A DNA stretch of 64,000 bases from NCBI RefSeq assembly GCF_001509485.1, contig NZ_LLZI01000135.1:16892-80891 (forward strand), given 5' to 3'. The position numbers and the translations under genes were made by a program. How positions within the stretch are numbered: the stretch's first letter is position 1; each line of letters begins with the position of its first letter. This DNA comes from Streptomyces sp. NRRL F-4489 (GTDB lineage Bacteria; Actinomycetota; Actinomycetes; Streptomycetales; Streptomycetaceae). Below are positions 29,137 through 37,115 of the stretch, in pieces. The notes beneath the pieces are model-generated. The model saw only the letters and a program-made list of their open reading frames with translations, did no database searches and was not told where the DNA came from.

Positions 29137-29994
29137 TCACAGGTACGTGAAGGTGCCGGCGCTCACGCTGCCACCCGGGGTCTGGACCGTCACCGGGACG
29201 GTCGTCATGGGCGTCCCGGGCGGGACGAGGCCGGTGATGACGGTCCCGCCCACGTTGACGGTGACACCGGTGGCGGGGGTGGCGCCGAACAGCACGGTGG
29301 CCCCGCTGAGGTTGGTGCCGGTGATGGTGAAGGTCAGGCCAGCGGTCCCGGAGACAGGCGTGATCGGGACGGTGACGATGGGGGGCGGCGGGACGACCGG
29401 CAGGTAGGTGAACCCGCCGGGGACGGTCGCGCTGCCGCCCGGAGTCGTCACGACGACCGGGACGTTGCCGCCGCCGACCGGCCCGGCCGGCGTGGTGCCG
29501 AACAGCACCGTGCCGCTCGGGTCGGTACCCAGGACGGTCGCCGGGGTGCCCCCGAACGTGACGCTCCCGTTCTGGAGTCCGGAACCGATGATGGCGAACG
29601 GGGTGCCGCCCGCGACCGGACCGCTGGTGGGGATGATCAGCGTGGCCTGCGGGCCCGCCGGCGCCACGTACACGTAGGTCACCGGGTTGCTGGTCCCCGC
29701 CGCGTTGGTGGCGGTGACCTGCACGGCGCCCGCCGCGTGTGCCGGGGCCAGCACCGTGACGGTCAGCCCGAGCGGGTCCTGGCCGACGATGGTCGCCGGC
29801 GTGCTGCCGAACAGGACGCTGGTGGTGCCGGCCAGCCCCAGTCCGAACAGCGTCACCGTGTTGCCGCCCGCGACCGGGCCGGAGTTCGGCAGCACGGCGA
29901 GCAGCACCGGGCCGAGGCCCGGGAAGGGGAACGGCGGGAACGGCGGGACTTGGAGCTGGGCCTGCGGAGTGGGGTGGGTTGTGGGTGTGGACAC
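29137..29994 (-). CDS. IPT/TIG repeat protein without signal peptide (3 repeats)
   Basis: A 285-residue protein made of a Pro/Phe-rich N-terminal ~40 residues (VPPFPPFPFPG) and three immunoglobulin-like IPT/TIG domains, each starting PxSGPVAGGN/T or VSGTAG and ending GGSxTVPGGFTYL or similar. Start at GTG 29994, which follows a perfect AGGAGG; a longer ORF adds 15 Arg-rich codons. No signal peptide, lipobox, LPXTG or transmembrane segment. IPT domains normally occur on exported receptors or transcription factors, so cytoplasmic or non-classically exported forms are unusual. Monocistronic, with promoter element D ~220 bp upstream. Confidence 0.75.
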   Translation of the reverse strand: MSTPTTHPTPQAQLQVPPFPPFPFPGLGPVLLAVLPNSGPVAGGNTVTLFGLGLAGTTSVLFGSTPATIVGQDPLGLTVTVLAPAHAAGAVQVTATNAAGTSNPVTYVYVAPAGPQATLIIPTSGPVAGGTPFAIIGSGLQNGSVTFGGTPATVLGTDPSGTVLFGTTPAGPVGGGNVPVVVTTPGGSATVPGGFTYLPVVPPPPIVTVPITPVSGTAGLTFTITGTNLSGATVLFGATPATGVTVNVGGTVITGLVPPGTPMTTVPVTVQTPGGSVSAGTFTYL

Positions 29995-30210
29995 GGAAGT
30001 CCTCCTGCTGTCTGCGGCTTGTCGCCCGGCCCGGCTCACGACCGGTGTGGTGCGTGAGCCGGAGGTCCGGGCACGGACAGCAGCCGGCCGTACCGGCGGG
30101 GAAACGCCGAGGGGGCGGTCAGGGCTCGCTCACCGCGAGCGATGAGGGCCGTCGCGCTGCCGGGCTTCCCGCCCGGTCCCGAACGCGGGGACCGGGGGTG
30201 GCCGACCACT

Positions 30211-30290
30211 GAAGCCCGCGGGGGATGGACGGCCCGCCAACCAGGCATTACCAGTAACCCAGAAGGGTTGTCGCCAGACAATGCCATTGA
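30211..30290 (-). promoter_or_regulatory. Conserved promoter/initial-transcript element, copy D (IPT protein at 29137)
   Basis: Minus strand: TTGTCT, 18 bp, TTACTG, then TGCCTGGTTGGCGGGCCGTC and CATCCCCCGCGGG. It is the most diverged of the four copies but keeps GGGTTACTG and the GGCGGGCCGTCCATC core. About 220 bp upstream of the GTG start at 29994. Confidence 0.5.
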
Positions 30291-30473
30291 CGCGGAGCCA
30301 CTCGTTCGGCTCAGCGTGCGTTCCGGTGGAATGACAACCGATACGCCGGAACGGGGTCGGTCGCTCCACCGCCGTGACGGCCGGGCGGGGTGCGGAAGCC
30401 TGCCGGGGCCGTGAGCCGGACACGGCGAAGTGCCCGGGCCTGGGGCCCGGGCACTCACTTGATCACCCTGCGG

Positions 30474-30878
30474 TCAGCTGGCGTTGGCGAGGGCCTGGCT
30501 GATCGCCGAGGCCGTCGACCGCTCGGAGTCCAGGGCCGCGCCCGACGCCCCGAGCAGGTTGAACACCACCGCGGCCGCGTTGCTGGTCGTCGCGGTGAGG
30601 ACGTTGGCGGTCACCGTCGAGGGCTGCCCGAGGCAGTCGACCGCGGCGGAGAGCAGCGAGGTCGCGGTGGACAGGTTGTGGTTGCGGGCCGCCGCGGTGT
30701 TGTTGACCTGGTCGGCCGAGATGGCGGCGTTGTTGGAGGACTGCGCGGCCTGGAGGTCGGTCACGCAGGCCGAGACGGCCACCCGGGCGGGGGCGGCGGC
30801 CGAGGCCAGGGGAGCGGCGCCCAGGACGAGAGCCGCCGCGAGGGTGGCCGTGCCTGTGACGATGCGGATGCGGTTCAT
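30474..30878 (-). CDS. Small secreted protein, unknown function
   Basis: A 134-residue protein with a clean Sec signal peptide (MNRIRIVTGTATLAAALVLG, cleavage likely after ASA at ~28). The mature ~105 residues are helical, rich in Ala, Ser, Asn and Thr, with two Cys (VSACVTD and VDCLGQP) that may form a disulfide. No known family recognised. Start ATG 30878 with ribosome binding site GGGAG. Promoter element B lies ~155 bp upstream; no close co-oriented downstream partner (the next gene starts at 29994). Confidence 0.8.
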   Translation of the reverse strand: MNRIRIVTGTATLAAALVLGAAPLASAAAPARVAVSACVTDLQAAQSSNNAAISADQVNNTAAARNHNLSTATSLLSAAVDCLGQPSTVTANVLTATTSNAAAVVFNLLGASGAALDSERSTASAISQALANAS

Positions 30879-31033
30879 GTGGAACTCCCATGCGGAGGTG
30901 TCCTCGCCGAGTGGCGAGGCGGATTGGTACCGGGGGGAACGCCGGGCCCCTCTGCCGAGGGACCGCAGGGGAAGTGGCAACTGCCGCCAGAGGTTTGCCT
31001 GTTGAGGCGCGAGCGGGCGGGTGTCGGACGCCG

Positions 31034-31112
31034 ACTTCCCGGAGAAAGGGTGGGCGACCCGCCGGTTCGGATGGGCCCAGTTAACCAAGCCAGGCATCCC
31101 CCGCGTCAAGGA
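31034..31112 (-). promoter_or_regulatory. Conserved promoter/initial-transcript element, copy B (secreted protein at 30474)
   Basis: Minus strand: TTGACG, 20 bp, TAACTG, then GGCCCATCCGAACCGGCGGG and CCCTTTCTCCGGGAAG. The central inverted repeat has compensating or wobble changes relative to copy A (GGCGGGT C GCCCACC). Start codon ~155 bp downstream. Confidence 0.6.
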
Positions 31113-31192
31113 ATTGCTCCACTTCACCCTATTGGAGCAACTCCCGCTGAGAATACGGCAGTTGGGGGACGGAGCAGGCGGCCGTCACCGGC

Positions 31193-32428
31193 TCAGCGCA
31201 CCAACCGCTCGACCGCGGCGAGGACTTCCCCGGCCCCGTCCTCGGCGCCGATCAGCGCGGAGAGGCGCTGCGCGCGCTCGCGGTACCGCGGATCGCACAC
31301 GGCCCGCCGTACGGCCTCCGCGAGCCGTTCCGGCGAGAGCCGCCGCACCGGCACCGCGCCGGGACTGACCCCGAGGGCCGTCAGACGGGACGCCCAGAAC
31401 GGCTGGTCCAGGATCATCGGCACCGGCACCGCCGGCACCCCGGCCCGCAGTCCGGCCGCGGTGGTGCCCGCTCCCGCGTGGTGTATCACCGCCGACATGT
31501 GCGGCAGGAGCCGGTCGTGCGGCACCTCGCCGATCGTCAGCACGTCCGGGCCCCGGAGGGCCGGTCCGGCCGGGCCGGTCTGCACCACGCCGCGCACCCC
31601 GGCGAGCTTCAGGGCGCGGGCCACCAGGCGGCCGAGCTCTTCGGGGTCTCCGGGAGCCATGCTGCCGAAACCGACGAATACCGGTGGCGGGCCGGAGTGC
31701 AGGAATTCCACCAGCCCGGCGTCCGGCGTCCAGTCGGGATCGGACGCCGGCCACCAGTACCCCACCACCTCCATGCCCGGCCGCCAGTCGGCGGGTCTGC
31801 GCACCACCCTGGGGCTGAAACCGTGGCACACGGGCGTCATCGCCCGGCGCAGCGCGACGGCTTCCGCCGTGACCCCCATCCGCCGCCGCAAGTACCGCAC
31901 CGCCGGGGCGAAGACGTGGTCCAGCACTGCCTGGGCACCGCGGCCCGCGGCCAGGTTGCCCAGCGGACCGAGCGCGGGAACGCGGTGTATGACCGGGGGG
32001 AACTCCCGGGTCGGCGCCAGCGGCTGGAGGAAGACCCCCGCGCTGGGCAGCCCCAGCCCTTCCGCCGCCACCAGCGCCAGGGGCGCCAGGCTGCTGGAGT
32101 ACAGCAGCGCCTCCGCGCCGCCCGCGCAGGCGTCCGCCAGCGCGTCGGCCATCACCGGCCCCAGGTCCCGTACCAGCCGTATCTGCTCGATGCCGGACAG
32201 GCCGGGCCTCCTGGTCGGTGCGCGGTGTCCGCGGTGCGGGGCCCGCGCCGCCGGACCGCGGTCGAGCGGCAGCGGCAGGAAGCCCAGCCCGCAACGGCGG
32301 ACCAGGCCGGCGTACCGCTCGTGGGTGGCGACCACGACCTCGTGCCCGGCCGCCGACAGACGCACTCCTAAGCCGGTGTACGGTGCCACGTCCCCATACG
32401 AACCGGCGGACGCGATGAGCGTGCGCAC
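31193..32428 (-). CDS. Family-1 glycosyltransferase (MGT/sterol-glucosyltransferase-like)
   Basis: A 411-residue GT-B enzyme of the UDP-glycosyltransferase superfamily. N-terminal acceptor domain begins RTLIASAGSYGDVAPYTGLG; the C-terminal nucleotide-sugar domain has VFVGFGSM and the donor-binding motif HHAGAGTTAAGLRAGVPAVP, with a DQPFWASRL stretch matching the DQ region that contacts the sugar. Start is placed at GTG 32428, six bases after a GAGAGGAG ribosome binding site. It lies 64 bp downstream of the five-repeat IPT gene and is probably the last gene of that operon. The acceptor could be a lipid, the PKS product or the surface proteins. Confidence 0.85.
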   Translation of the reverse strand: MRTLIASAGSYGDVAPYTGLGVRLSAAGHEVVVATHERYAGLVRRCGLGFLPLPLDRGPAARAPHRGHRAPTRRPGLSGIEQIRLVRDLGPVMADALADACAGGAEALLYSSSLAPLALVAAEGLGLPSAGVFLQPLAPTREFPPVIHRVPALGPLGNLAAGRGAQAVLDHVFAPAVRYLRRRMGVTAEAVALRRAMTPVCHGFSPRVVRRPADWRPGMEVVGYWWPASDPDWTPDAGLVEFLHSGPPPVFVGFGSMAPGDPEELGRLVARALKLAGVRGVVQTGPAGPALRGPDVLTIGEVPHDRLLPHMSAVIHHAGAGTTAAGLRAGVPAVPVPMILDQPFWASRLTALGVSPGAVPVRRLSPERLAEAVRRAVCDPRYRERAQRLSALIGAEDGAGEVLAAVERLVR

Positions 32429-32497
32429 GGCCAACTCCTCTCGGCCGCCGACCGCTTGTCCCCCGGGCGGTGGCGGCGGTCGGCCCGCACCCGGCGC

Positions 32498-33889
32498 TCA
32501 GATCACCGGTGGCGGGACGCGGGTGAAGGTCACAGCGGCGCTGGTTCCGCCGGGGGCGGTGACCGTGACGCCGACCGGTCCCGCGGGCCCGGGCGGGGCC
32601 ACGGCGGTGACCGCGGTGTCGGAGACCACGGTGAACGCGGCGGGGACGGTACCGAACCGCACCGAGGTGGTCGCGCCGAGCCCACTGCCGGTGAGGGTGA
32701 CGGTCTCGCCACCGGACAACGGCCCCTGGGCCGGGCTCAGCGCGCTGAGTACGGGCGCCCCGAGGTACAGATAGGAGACTCCGCCGCCGGTCCCTCCGGG
32801 GGTGGTGACGGTGACCGGGACCGCGCCCGCCGTGGAGCCGGGCGGCACGACGGCGGTGATGGCGGTGTCCGAGACGACGGTGAAGGACGACGCGGCCGTT
32901 GACCCGAACCGCACCGCGGTCGCGCCGAGGAGATGGCTCCCGGTGAGCGTCACGGTGTTGCCGCCGGCCAGCGGGCCGGAGCCGGGCTGGACATCGTTGA
33001 GGACGGGGACCGCGACGTAGAAGTAGGTGACGCCCGGGGAGCTCGTTCCGCCGGGCCCGGTGACCGTGATCTGGACCGGTCCGGGCAGCCCCGCCGGTAC
33101 GACGGCGCTGATCGTGGTCGGGGAGACCACCGAGAAGGCGGTGGCCGGCGTGGCGCCGAAGGTGACCGCGGTCGCCCCGGAGAAGTTGCTGCCGGTCAAG
33201 GTCACCGTGTTCCCGCCGGAGAGCGGCCCCTGGTTCGGGCTCACGGCGCTCACGGCGGGGACCGTCGCGTAGGTGTACGCCAGCCCGTTGCTGGTCCCGC
33301 CCGGTGTCGTCACCGTGATCTGCACGGTCCCCGAACCCGCCGGGGCCACCGCCGTGACCTGGGTGTCGGAGACCACCGTGAAGGACGACGCGGGGGTCGA
33401 CCCGAACCGCACCGCCGTCGCGCCGGACAGCCCCGCCCCGGTCAGCGTCACCGGCGTCCCGCCCGACGGAGGGCCGGACGACGGCGCCACCGAGCTCAGC
33501 ACCGGCCCCGACACCTGGGTGTACGCGTAGGTGACGAACTGCGAGCTGGTGCCCGAGGCGGTGGTCACGGTGACTTGGACGGCCCCGGTCCCGGCGGGGG
33601 CGATGGCGGTGATCCGGGTGTCGGAAACGACGGTGAAGGACGGCGACCGGTTCGCGCCGAAGCGGACCTCGGTGGCTCCGGTGAAGTTCGTGCCGTTCAC
33701 CGTCACGCTGTTCCCTCCCCCGAGCGGCCCCGAGGCGGGCGACAGGGAGGAGACCGCGGGTGGTGCCGCGGCGGCCGGTGCGGACGATGTGCTGGAGGGG
33801 TGGCGGGATGCGCTCAAGGGGATCGGCTCCTCGTGCTGCTGGTCGGCCGGCGCCCGTACCGGGTCCGGCCCGGGGTGGCTGGTGTTCAT
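32498..33889 (-). CDS. IPT/TIG repeat protein without signal peptide (5 repeats)
   Basis: A 463-residue protein: a ~45-residue disordered N-terminus rich in Ser/Pro/Ala followed by five consecutive ~83-85-residue IPT/TIG domains, each with the pattern SPxxGPLxGGNxVTLTGxxLxGATxVxFG and closing VTVTTPGGTS. The repeats are very similar at both protein and DNA level, pointing to recent tandem duplication. No signal peptide, anchor or sorting signal is visible. It is the third gene of the putative operon 35534 to 31193 and is ~100 bp after the three-repeat IPT gene. Confidence 0.8.
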   Translation of the reverse strand: MNTSHPGPDPVRAPADQQHEEPIPLSASRHPSSTSSAPAAAAPPAVSSLSPASGPLGGGNSVTVNGTNFTGATEVRFGANRSPSFTVVSDTRITAIAPAGTGAVQVTVTTASGTSSQFVTYAYTQVSGPVLSSVAPSSGPPSGGTPVTLTGAGLSGATAVRFGSTPASSFTVVSDTQVTAVAPAGSGTVQITVTTPGGTSNGLAYTYATVPAVSAVSPNQGPLSGGNTVTLTGSNFSGATAVTFGATPATAFSVVSPTTISAVVPAGLPGPVQITVTGPGGTSSPGVTYFYVAVPVLNDVQPGSGPLAGGNTVTLTGSHLLGATAVRFGSTAASSFTVVSDTAITAVVPPGSTAGAVPVTVTTPGGTGGGVSYLYLGAPVLSALSPAQGPLSGGETVTLTGSGLGATTSVRFGTVPAAFTVVSDTAVTAVAPPGPAGPVGVTVTAPGGTSAAVTFTRVPPPVI

Positions 33890-33986
33890 GGAGCGAGAAG
33901 GCGCGGGGACCTGCCCAGGGGGTGGAGGGGGGCGGACAGGTCCCCGCGCTGCCCGGCCGGACGGCCGGGCTCAGCGACCCGGATCG

Positions 33987-34730
33987 CTAGATGCCGGGCC
34001 CTGCGGTGTACGTGAAGGCTCCGATGGCGGTCGCGGACCCGCCGGTCGTGGTGACCACGACGTCCACGGTGCCGGCGGCGCCGGGCGGGGTGACGGCCGA
34101 AACGACGGTGTCGCTGATCACGGTGAACGGCGCCGGTACCCCGTTGAAGGTGACCGACTGCGTGGTGGTCAGGCCGGTGCCGGTGATCGCCACCGGCGTT
34201 CCGCCGGACGTCGGTCCGGCCGCGGGCAGCACGGTGGCGATGGTCGGTGCGTCGACGTAGGTGTACGTGAACCCGTTGTTGGTGCCGCCCGCGGTGGTCA
34301 CGCTGACGCCGACCGACCCGGGTCCTGCACCGGGCGGCACGACGACGGTGAGCTGGCTGTCGTTCACCACGGTCGGCACGGCGGTGGCGGCGCCGAAGGC
34401 CACCGAGGTGGCGGTGGACAGGCCGGTGCCGTTGATGGTGACCGTGTTGCCGCCCCCGGTGACCCCGGAGATCGGGCTGATGCTCGACTTGAACGGGGCG
34501 CCCACGTAGTAGAACGGCAGCGGGTTGCTGGTGCCGCCCGCGGTGGTCACCGTGACGTTGACGGTCCCCGTCCCGGAGGGGGAGATCACCGTGACCGAGG
34601 TCGCGGTGTTGGCGGTGATCGTCGCCAGCTTGGAGCCGAAGTGGACGGCGGTGGCGCCGGCGAGGTTCGTGCCGGTGATGGTGACGGTTGTTCCGCCGCC
34701 GGTGGAGCCTTGGTTGGGAGAAATGGGCAT
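33987..34730 (-). CDS. IPT/TIG repeat protein without signal peptide (3 repeats)
   Basis: A 247-residue protein that is nothing but three IPT/TIG domains: it starts directly with MPISPNQGSTGGGTTVTITG and ends at FTYTAGPGI. No leader, linker or anchor. Start ATG 34730 with an AAGGAG-type ribosome binding site. The gene lies ~120 bp downstream of the secreted beta-helix-like gene and shares its strand, so co-transcription from element C is likely. Confidence 0.8.
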   Translation of the reverse strand: MPISPNQGSTGGGTTVTITGTNLAGATAVHFGSKLATITANTATSVTVISPSGTGTVNVTVTTAGGTSNPLPFYYVGAPFKSSISPISGVTGGGNTVTINGTGLSTATSVAFGAATAVPTVVNDSQLTVVVPPGAGPGSVGVSVTTAGGTNNGFTYTYVDAPTIATVLPAAGPTSGGTPVAITGTGLTTTQSVTFNGVPAPFTVISDTVVSAVTPPGAAGTVDVVVTTTGGSATAIGAFTYTAGPGI

Positions 34731-34850
34731 GCGGGTCTCCTTGAGGTGTCGTCAGGACGAGTGGGGGCCCGCCGGGAGGGGCGCGCTCAGGCCGCCGCGA
34801 ACGTGCGGCGCCGTGGCCGGTGGCGGGCCGGCGGTGCGGGTGCCGGGCCG

Positions 34851-35534
34851 TCAGCCCGTGCAGCCGGGAACGCTCCCCGCGGGGGCGCAGTTGTCCGGCG
34901 TATTCCCGCTGACATTGCTGACCAGCAGGCTGACCACGCCGGAGTTGCGGTAGATGCCGCCGCCGGCGGTGGTGGCGGAGTTCCCGGTGACGCCGCTGGC
35001 CGTCAGCGACACCGTTCCGTTGTCGACGTAGATGCCCCCGCCGGCCACGGCGCTGTTGCCGGTGACCGAGCTGGACACCAGGGTCACCGCGCCACCCCGG
35101 TTGCTGATGCCGCCCCCCGGGTCGGGGGCCGGGGCGTTGCCGCCTCGGACGGTGATCGCGGCCAGGGAGAGCTGGCCGTTGGTTCCCGGGACGTTCGCGT
35201 CCCCCTGCACCTCGAGCACCCGGAACGGTGGTGCCGAGGCAGCACGGGTGATGGTCGTCCCCAGTCCCGCCATGGTGATCGGGGTGGTGATGGGCGGCAG
35301 CCCGACCGGCCCGTCCGAGGCGCTGCCGTGCGCGCTGGTGAGCGTGTACGTGCAGAACGGAGCCAGGGCCAGGGTGTCCCCGCCTGCCGCGTTCGCCGCG
35401 TTGACGGCGGCCACCAGTGCGTTCTCATTGCACAGGACGGGTATCTGAGCGTGTGCGGTGGCCGGGGCGGCGGCCAGTACCGCGGTCAGGGAACAGAGCA
35501 CGAGCGCGGAGCGAAGAGCACGAGCAGTTGGCAT
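34851..35534 (-). CDS. Secreted protein with polymorphic-membrane-protein-like/beta-helix repeats
   Basis: A 227-residue exported protein. Signal peptide MPTARALRSALVLCSLTAVL with a probable cleavage site after AHA (~residue 29). The mature part opens with ENALVAAVNAANAAGGDTLA and TYTLTS, the start of actinobacterial CSLREA/right-handed beta-helix proteins, and contains the repeats GGGISNRGG, SSVTGNSAVAGGGIY, SGVTGNSATTAGGGIY and SNVSGNTPDNC (the GNSA/GGGI pattern of Chlamydia Pmp-like repeats). Full-length relatives are larger, so this is a short version. First gene of the putative four-gene operon leading to the glycosyltransferase. Confidence 0.82.
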   Translation of the reverse strand: MPTARALRSALVLCSLTAVLAAAPATAHAQIPVLCNENALVAAVNAANAAGGDTLALAPFCTYTLTSAHGSASDGPVGLPPITTPITMAGLGTTITRAASAPPFRVLEVQGDANVPGTNGQLSLAAITVRGGNAPAPDPGGGISNRGGAVTLVSSSVTGNSAVAGGGIYVDNGTVSLTASGVTGNSATTAGGGIYRNSGVVSLLVSNVSGNTPDNCAPAGSVPGCTG

Positions 35535-35697
35535 GATGCCCCCAGGCGGTCATGCGAGCCGGTGCTCCCGCCGTGTCCGCAGAAGGCACGGGCGGTGGAA
35601 GCACATCCTCTGCCGAGGAAACCTGCGCGGCATCGCCCTCGAACCGGTGCGGGGCTGGTACTCCAAACCGGGAAGCGAACAGGGACCGCCGTCACTT

Positions 35698-35775
35698 GCT
35701 CCCCCGGAGAAGATGGGCGGCTCACCGGATTGGACGCCCTCAGTAACCCATCAGGGTGGCAAGGCGGGCAATGCC
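35698..35775 (-). promoter_or_regulatory. Conserved promoter/initial-transcript element, copy C (surface-protein operon)
   Basis: Minus strand: TTGCCC, 19 bp, TTACTG, then GGGCGTCCAATCCGGTGAGC and CGCCCATCTTCTCCGGGG. It lies ~165 bp upstream of the start at 35534, the same distance as copy B from its gene. No copy is found before the downstream IPT and glycosyltransferase genes, as expected if they are in one operon. Confidence 0.6.
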
Positions 35776-35837
35776 CCCGATCCCCTATCACCCGGATGGC
35801 CCCGCGCGAAGGTTGCGTTGCCCGGCCGGGCCGGTGC

Positions 35838-35860
35838 GTTGCCTTGGCGCCGGCGTCAAC
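35838..35860 (+). promoter_or_regulatory. Candidate MerR promoter/operator
   Basis: An imperfect inverted repeat with GTTG and CAAC ends around a GGCGCC centre, 15 bp before the MerR start. It overlaps a likely -35 (TTGCCT), and a -10-like tttagcgt follows at a long spacing, as MerR-controlled promoters have. Confidence 0.35.
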
Positions 35861-35875
35861 GTTTAGCGTCCTCGT

Positions 35876-36268
35876 ATGCGCATCGGTGAGCTTGCGGAAC
35901 GGGCCGGGGTCAGCACCCGGACCCTGCGGTACTACGAGTCCCGGGGCCTGCTGCCGGCACGGCGAGCGGTCAACGGGTACCGGGTGTACGACGACGAGGA
36001 CCTGCGCCTGGTCGCGCAGATCCGCACGTTGCAGGACTTCGGATTCGGCCTGGACGAGACCCGGCCGTTCGTGGAGTGCCTGCGGGCGGGGCACCCGCAG
36101 GGGGACTCCTGCCCGGCGTCACTCGATCAGTACCGCCGCAAGATCGACGAACTCGACGCGCTGATCGGCCAGTTGAACTCGGTACGCGACCAGGTGGCCG
36201 CGGAACTGGTGCGGGCGGAGGCGGACTTGCCCGGCGGACCGGCACCGCGCTGCGAGATGAGGGGATGA
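35876..36268 (+). CDS. MerR-family transcriptional regulator
   Basis: A 130-residue regulator: N-terminal MerR winged helix (MRIGELAERAGVSTRTLRYY, then ESRGLLPARRAVNGYRVYDD), the second wing segment and a coiled-coil dimer helix (YRRKIDELDALIGQLNSVRD). Cys at residues ~84 (GDSCPAS) and near the C-terminus (PRCEM) could be sensor residues, but their spacing is not that of SoxR or a classic metal sensor. It ends 4 bp before the thioredoxin gene and probably controls it. Confidence 0.88.
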   Translation: MRIGELAERAGVSTRTLRYYESRGLLPARRAVNGYRVYDDEDLRLVAQIRTLQDFGFGLDETRPFVECLRAGHPQGDSCPASLDQYRRKIDELDALIGQLNSVRDQVAAELVRAEADLPGGPAPRCEMRG

Positions 36269-36272
36269 GGGG

Positions 36273-36692
36273 ATGACCATGGAGAACGGGACCGGGGCAC
36301 TGCGGGAGGTCACCGACGCCACCTTCCACGAGGAGGTGCTCAACTCCGGCCTTCCGGTGCTGGTGGAGTTCACCGCCGACTGGTGCCCGCCCTGCCGCCA
36401 GATGGCGCCGGTCCTGCACGCCGTCGCGGAAGAGGAGCGCGACCGGCTCAAGGTCGTCCAGATCGATGTGGACACCAGCCCGCGGACCACCCTCTCCTAC
36501 GCCGTGCGATCGGCGCCCACGTTCATGGTGTTCCGCGACGGAGAACCGGTGCGGTCCATGGTGGGCGCCCGGTCGAAGCGCAGGCTGCTCCAGGAACTCG
36601 CCGAGGTGCAGCGGGAGGATCAGTCCGACTCCACCGGAGGGGCCACACTTCCGATCCTGCCCGCGGCAGAACTCCGTGCATTAGCCACGTAG
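36273..36692 (+). CDS. Thioredoxin
   Basis: A 139-residue thioredoxin-fold protein with the redox motif WCPPC (in FTADWCPPCRQMAP), the cis-Pro region SAPTFMVF, and a 20-25-residue C-terminal extension beyond the usual ~108. Note CPPC in place of the canonical CGPC, which usually raises the redox potential or changes partner choice. Two ATG codons (36273, 36279) are possible. Directly behind the MerR gene; together they look like a redox- or stress-responsive unit. Confidence 0.9.
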   Translation: MTMENGTGALREVTDATFHEEVLNSGLPVLVEFTADWCPPCRQMAPVLHAVAEEERDRLKVVQIDVDTSPRTTLSYAVRSAPTFMVFRDGEPVRSMVGARSKRRLLQELAEVQREDQSDSTGGATLPILPAAELRALAT

Positions 36693-37115
36693 AAAATCTA
36701 TCGCGGTCGCAGTAGACATTGGCCCGTTGCAGGGTTAGCTTTGTGGCGTAACCAGGAAGTCGGAGAAGGCGCGGCAGAGACGAACTGCCGTGCAGGTGTG
36801 AAGCAGGACGCGGCCCCGCAAGGCCGCGAGCAGTACCCGCGGTATCCAGCAGTACAACCGAGTAACCGAAGGTAAAGGAGCAGAACGCCATCAGGATCGC
36901 CCGGGTGAGGAAGCAGTCCGCCCGGGTACCGCAGGCCCCGATTGGAAGGTGGTCCCCGGTCACGCAACCGCGATCCCCGCAGCCCCGCCCTCCCAGGCGG
37001 TGCCTGCGGAAGCAAAGAGCCGGCGCGGTCAGCCGGCAGATGGTGTGAAAGCTCGGGGCCCGGGTGCCGTACGGCACCCGGGCCCCCCGACGCGTCCCCC
37101 CGGAAGAAGAGGTCT
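36693..37115 (+). ncRNA. Long leader of the MerR-like gene, possibly a structured regulatory RNA
   Basis: About 420 bp without a plausible protein on either strand but with an AT-richer start (36693-36780; tagcgg/ttagct-like promoter sequence around 36735) and several self-complementary stretches (for example gacgcggccccgcaaggccgcg around 36810-36830). It ends in the perfect palindrome at 37055-37086. A transcript from ~36745 would have a ~370-nt leader. Whether it is a riboswitch-like element or a separate small RNA cannot be told from one sequence. Confidence 0.35.
37055..37086 (+). terminator. Perfect 32-bp palindrome just ahead of a ribosome binding site
   Basis: ggggcccgggtgccgt followed at once by its exact reverse complement. 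In RNA it forms a very strong hairpin (14 bp or more with a 4-nt loop). It ends ~30 nt before ATG 37116, with the ribosome binding site between. It could be a terminator/attenuator or a processing site; a DNA operator is the other reading. Confidence 0.6.

Noticed and set aside
29101-30057. Plus-strand ORFs opposite the IPT repeat proteins
   Set aside because: Complement of the repeat codons produces long open frames in several registers; the minus-strand frame has clean IPT domain boundaries and a ribosome binding site.
30390-32774. A 794-codon plus-strand ORF opposite the glycosyltransferase
   Set aside because: Antisense shadow with low-complexity Arg/Ser/Pro sequence; the minus strand carries the glycosyltransferase and a secreted protein.
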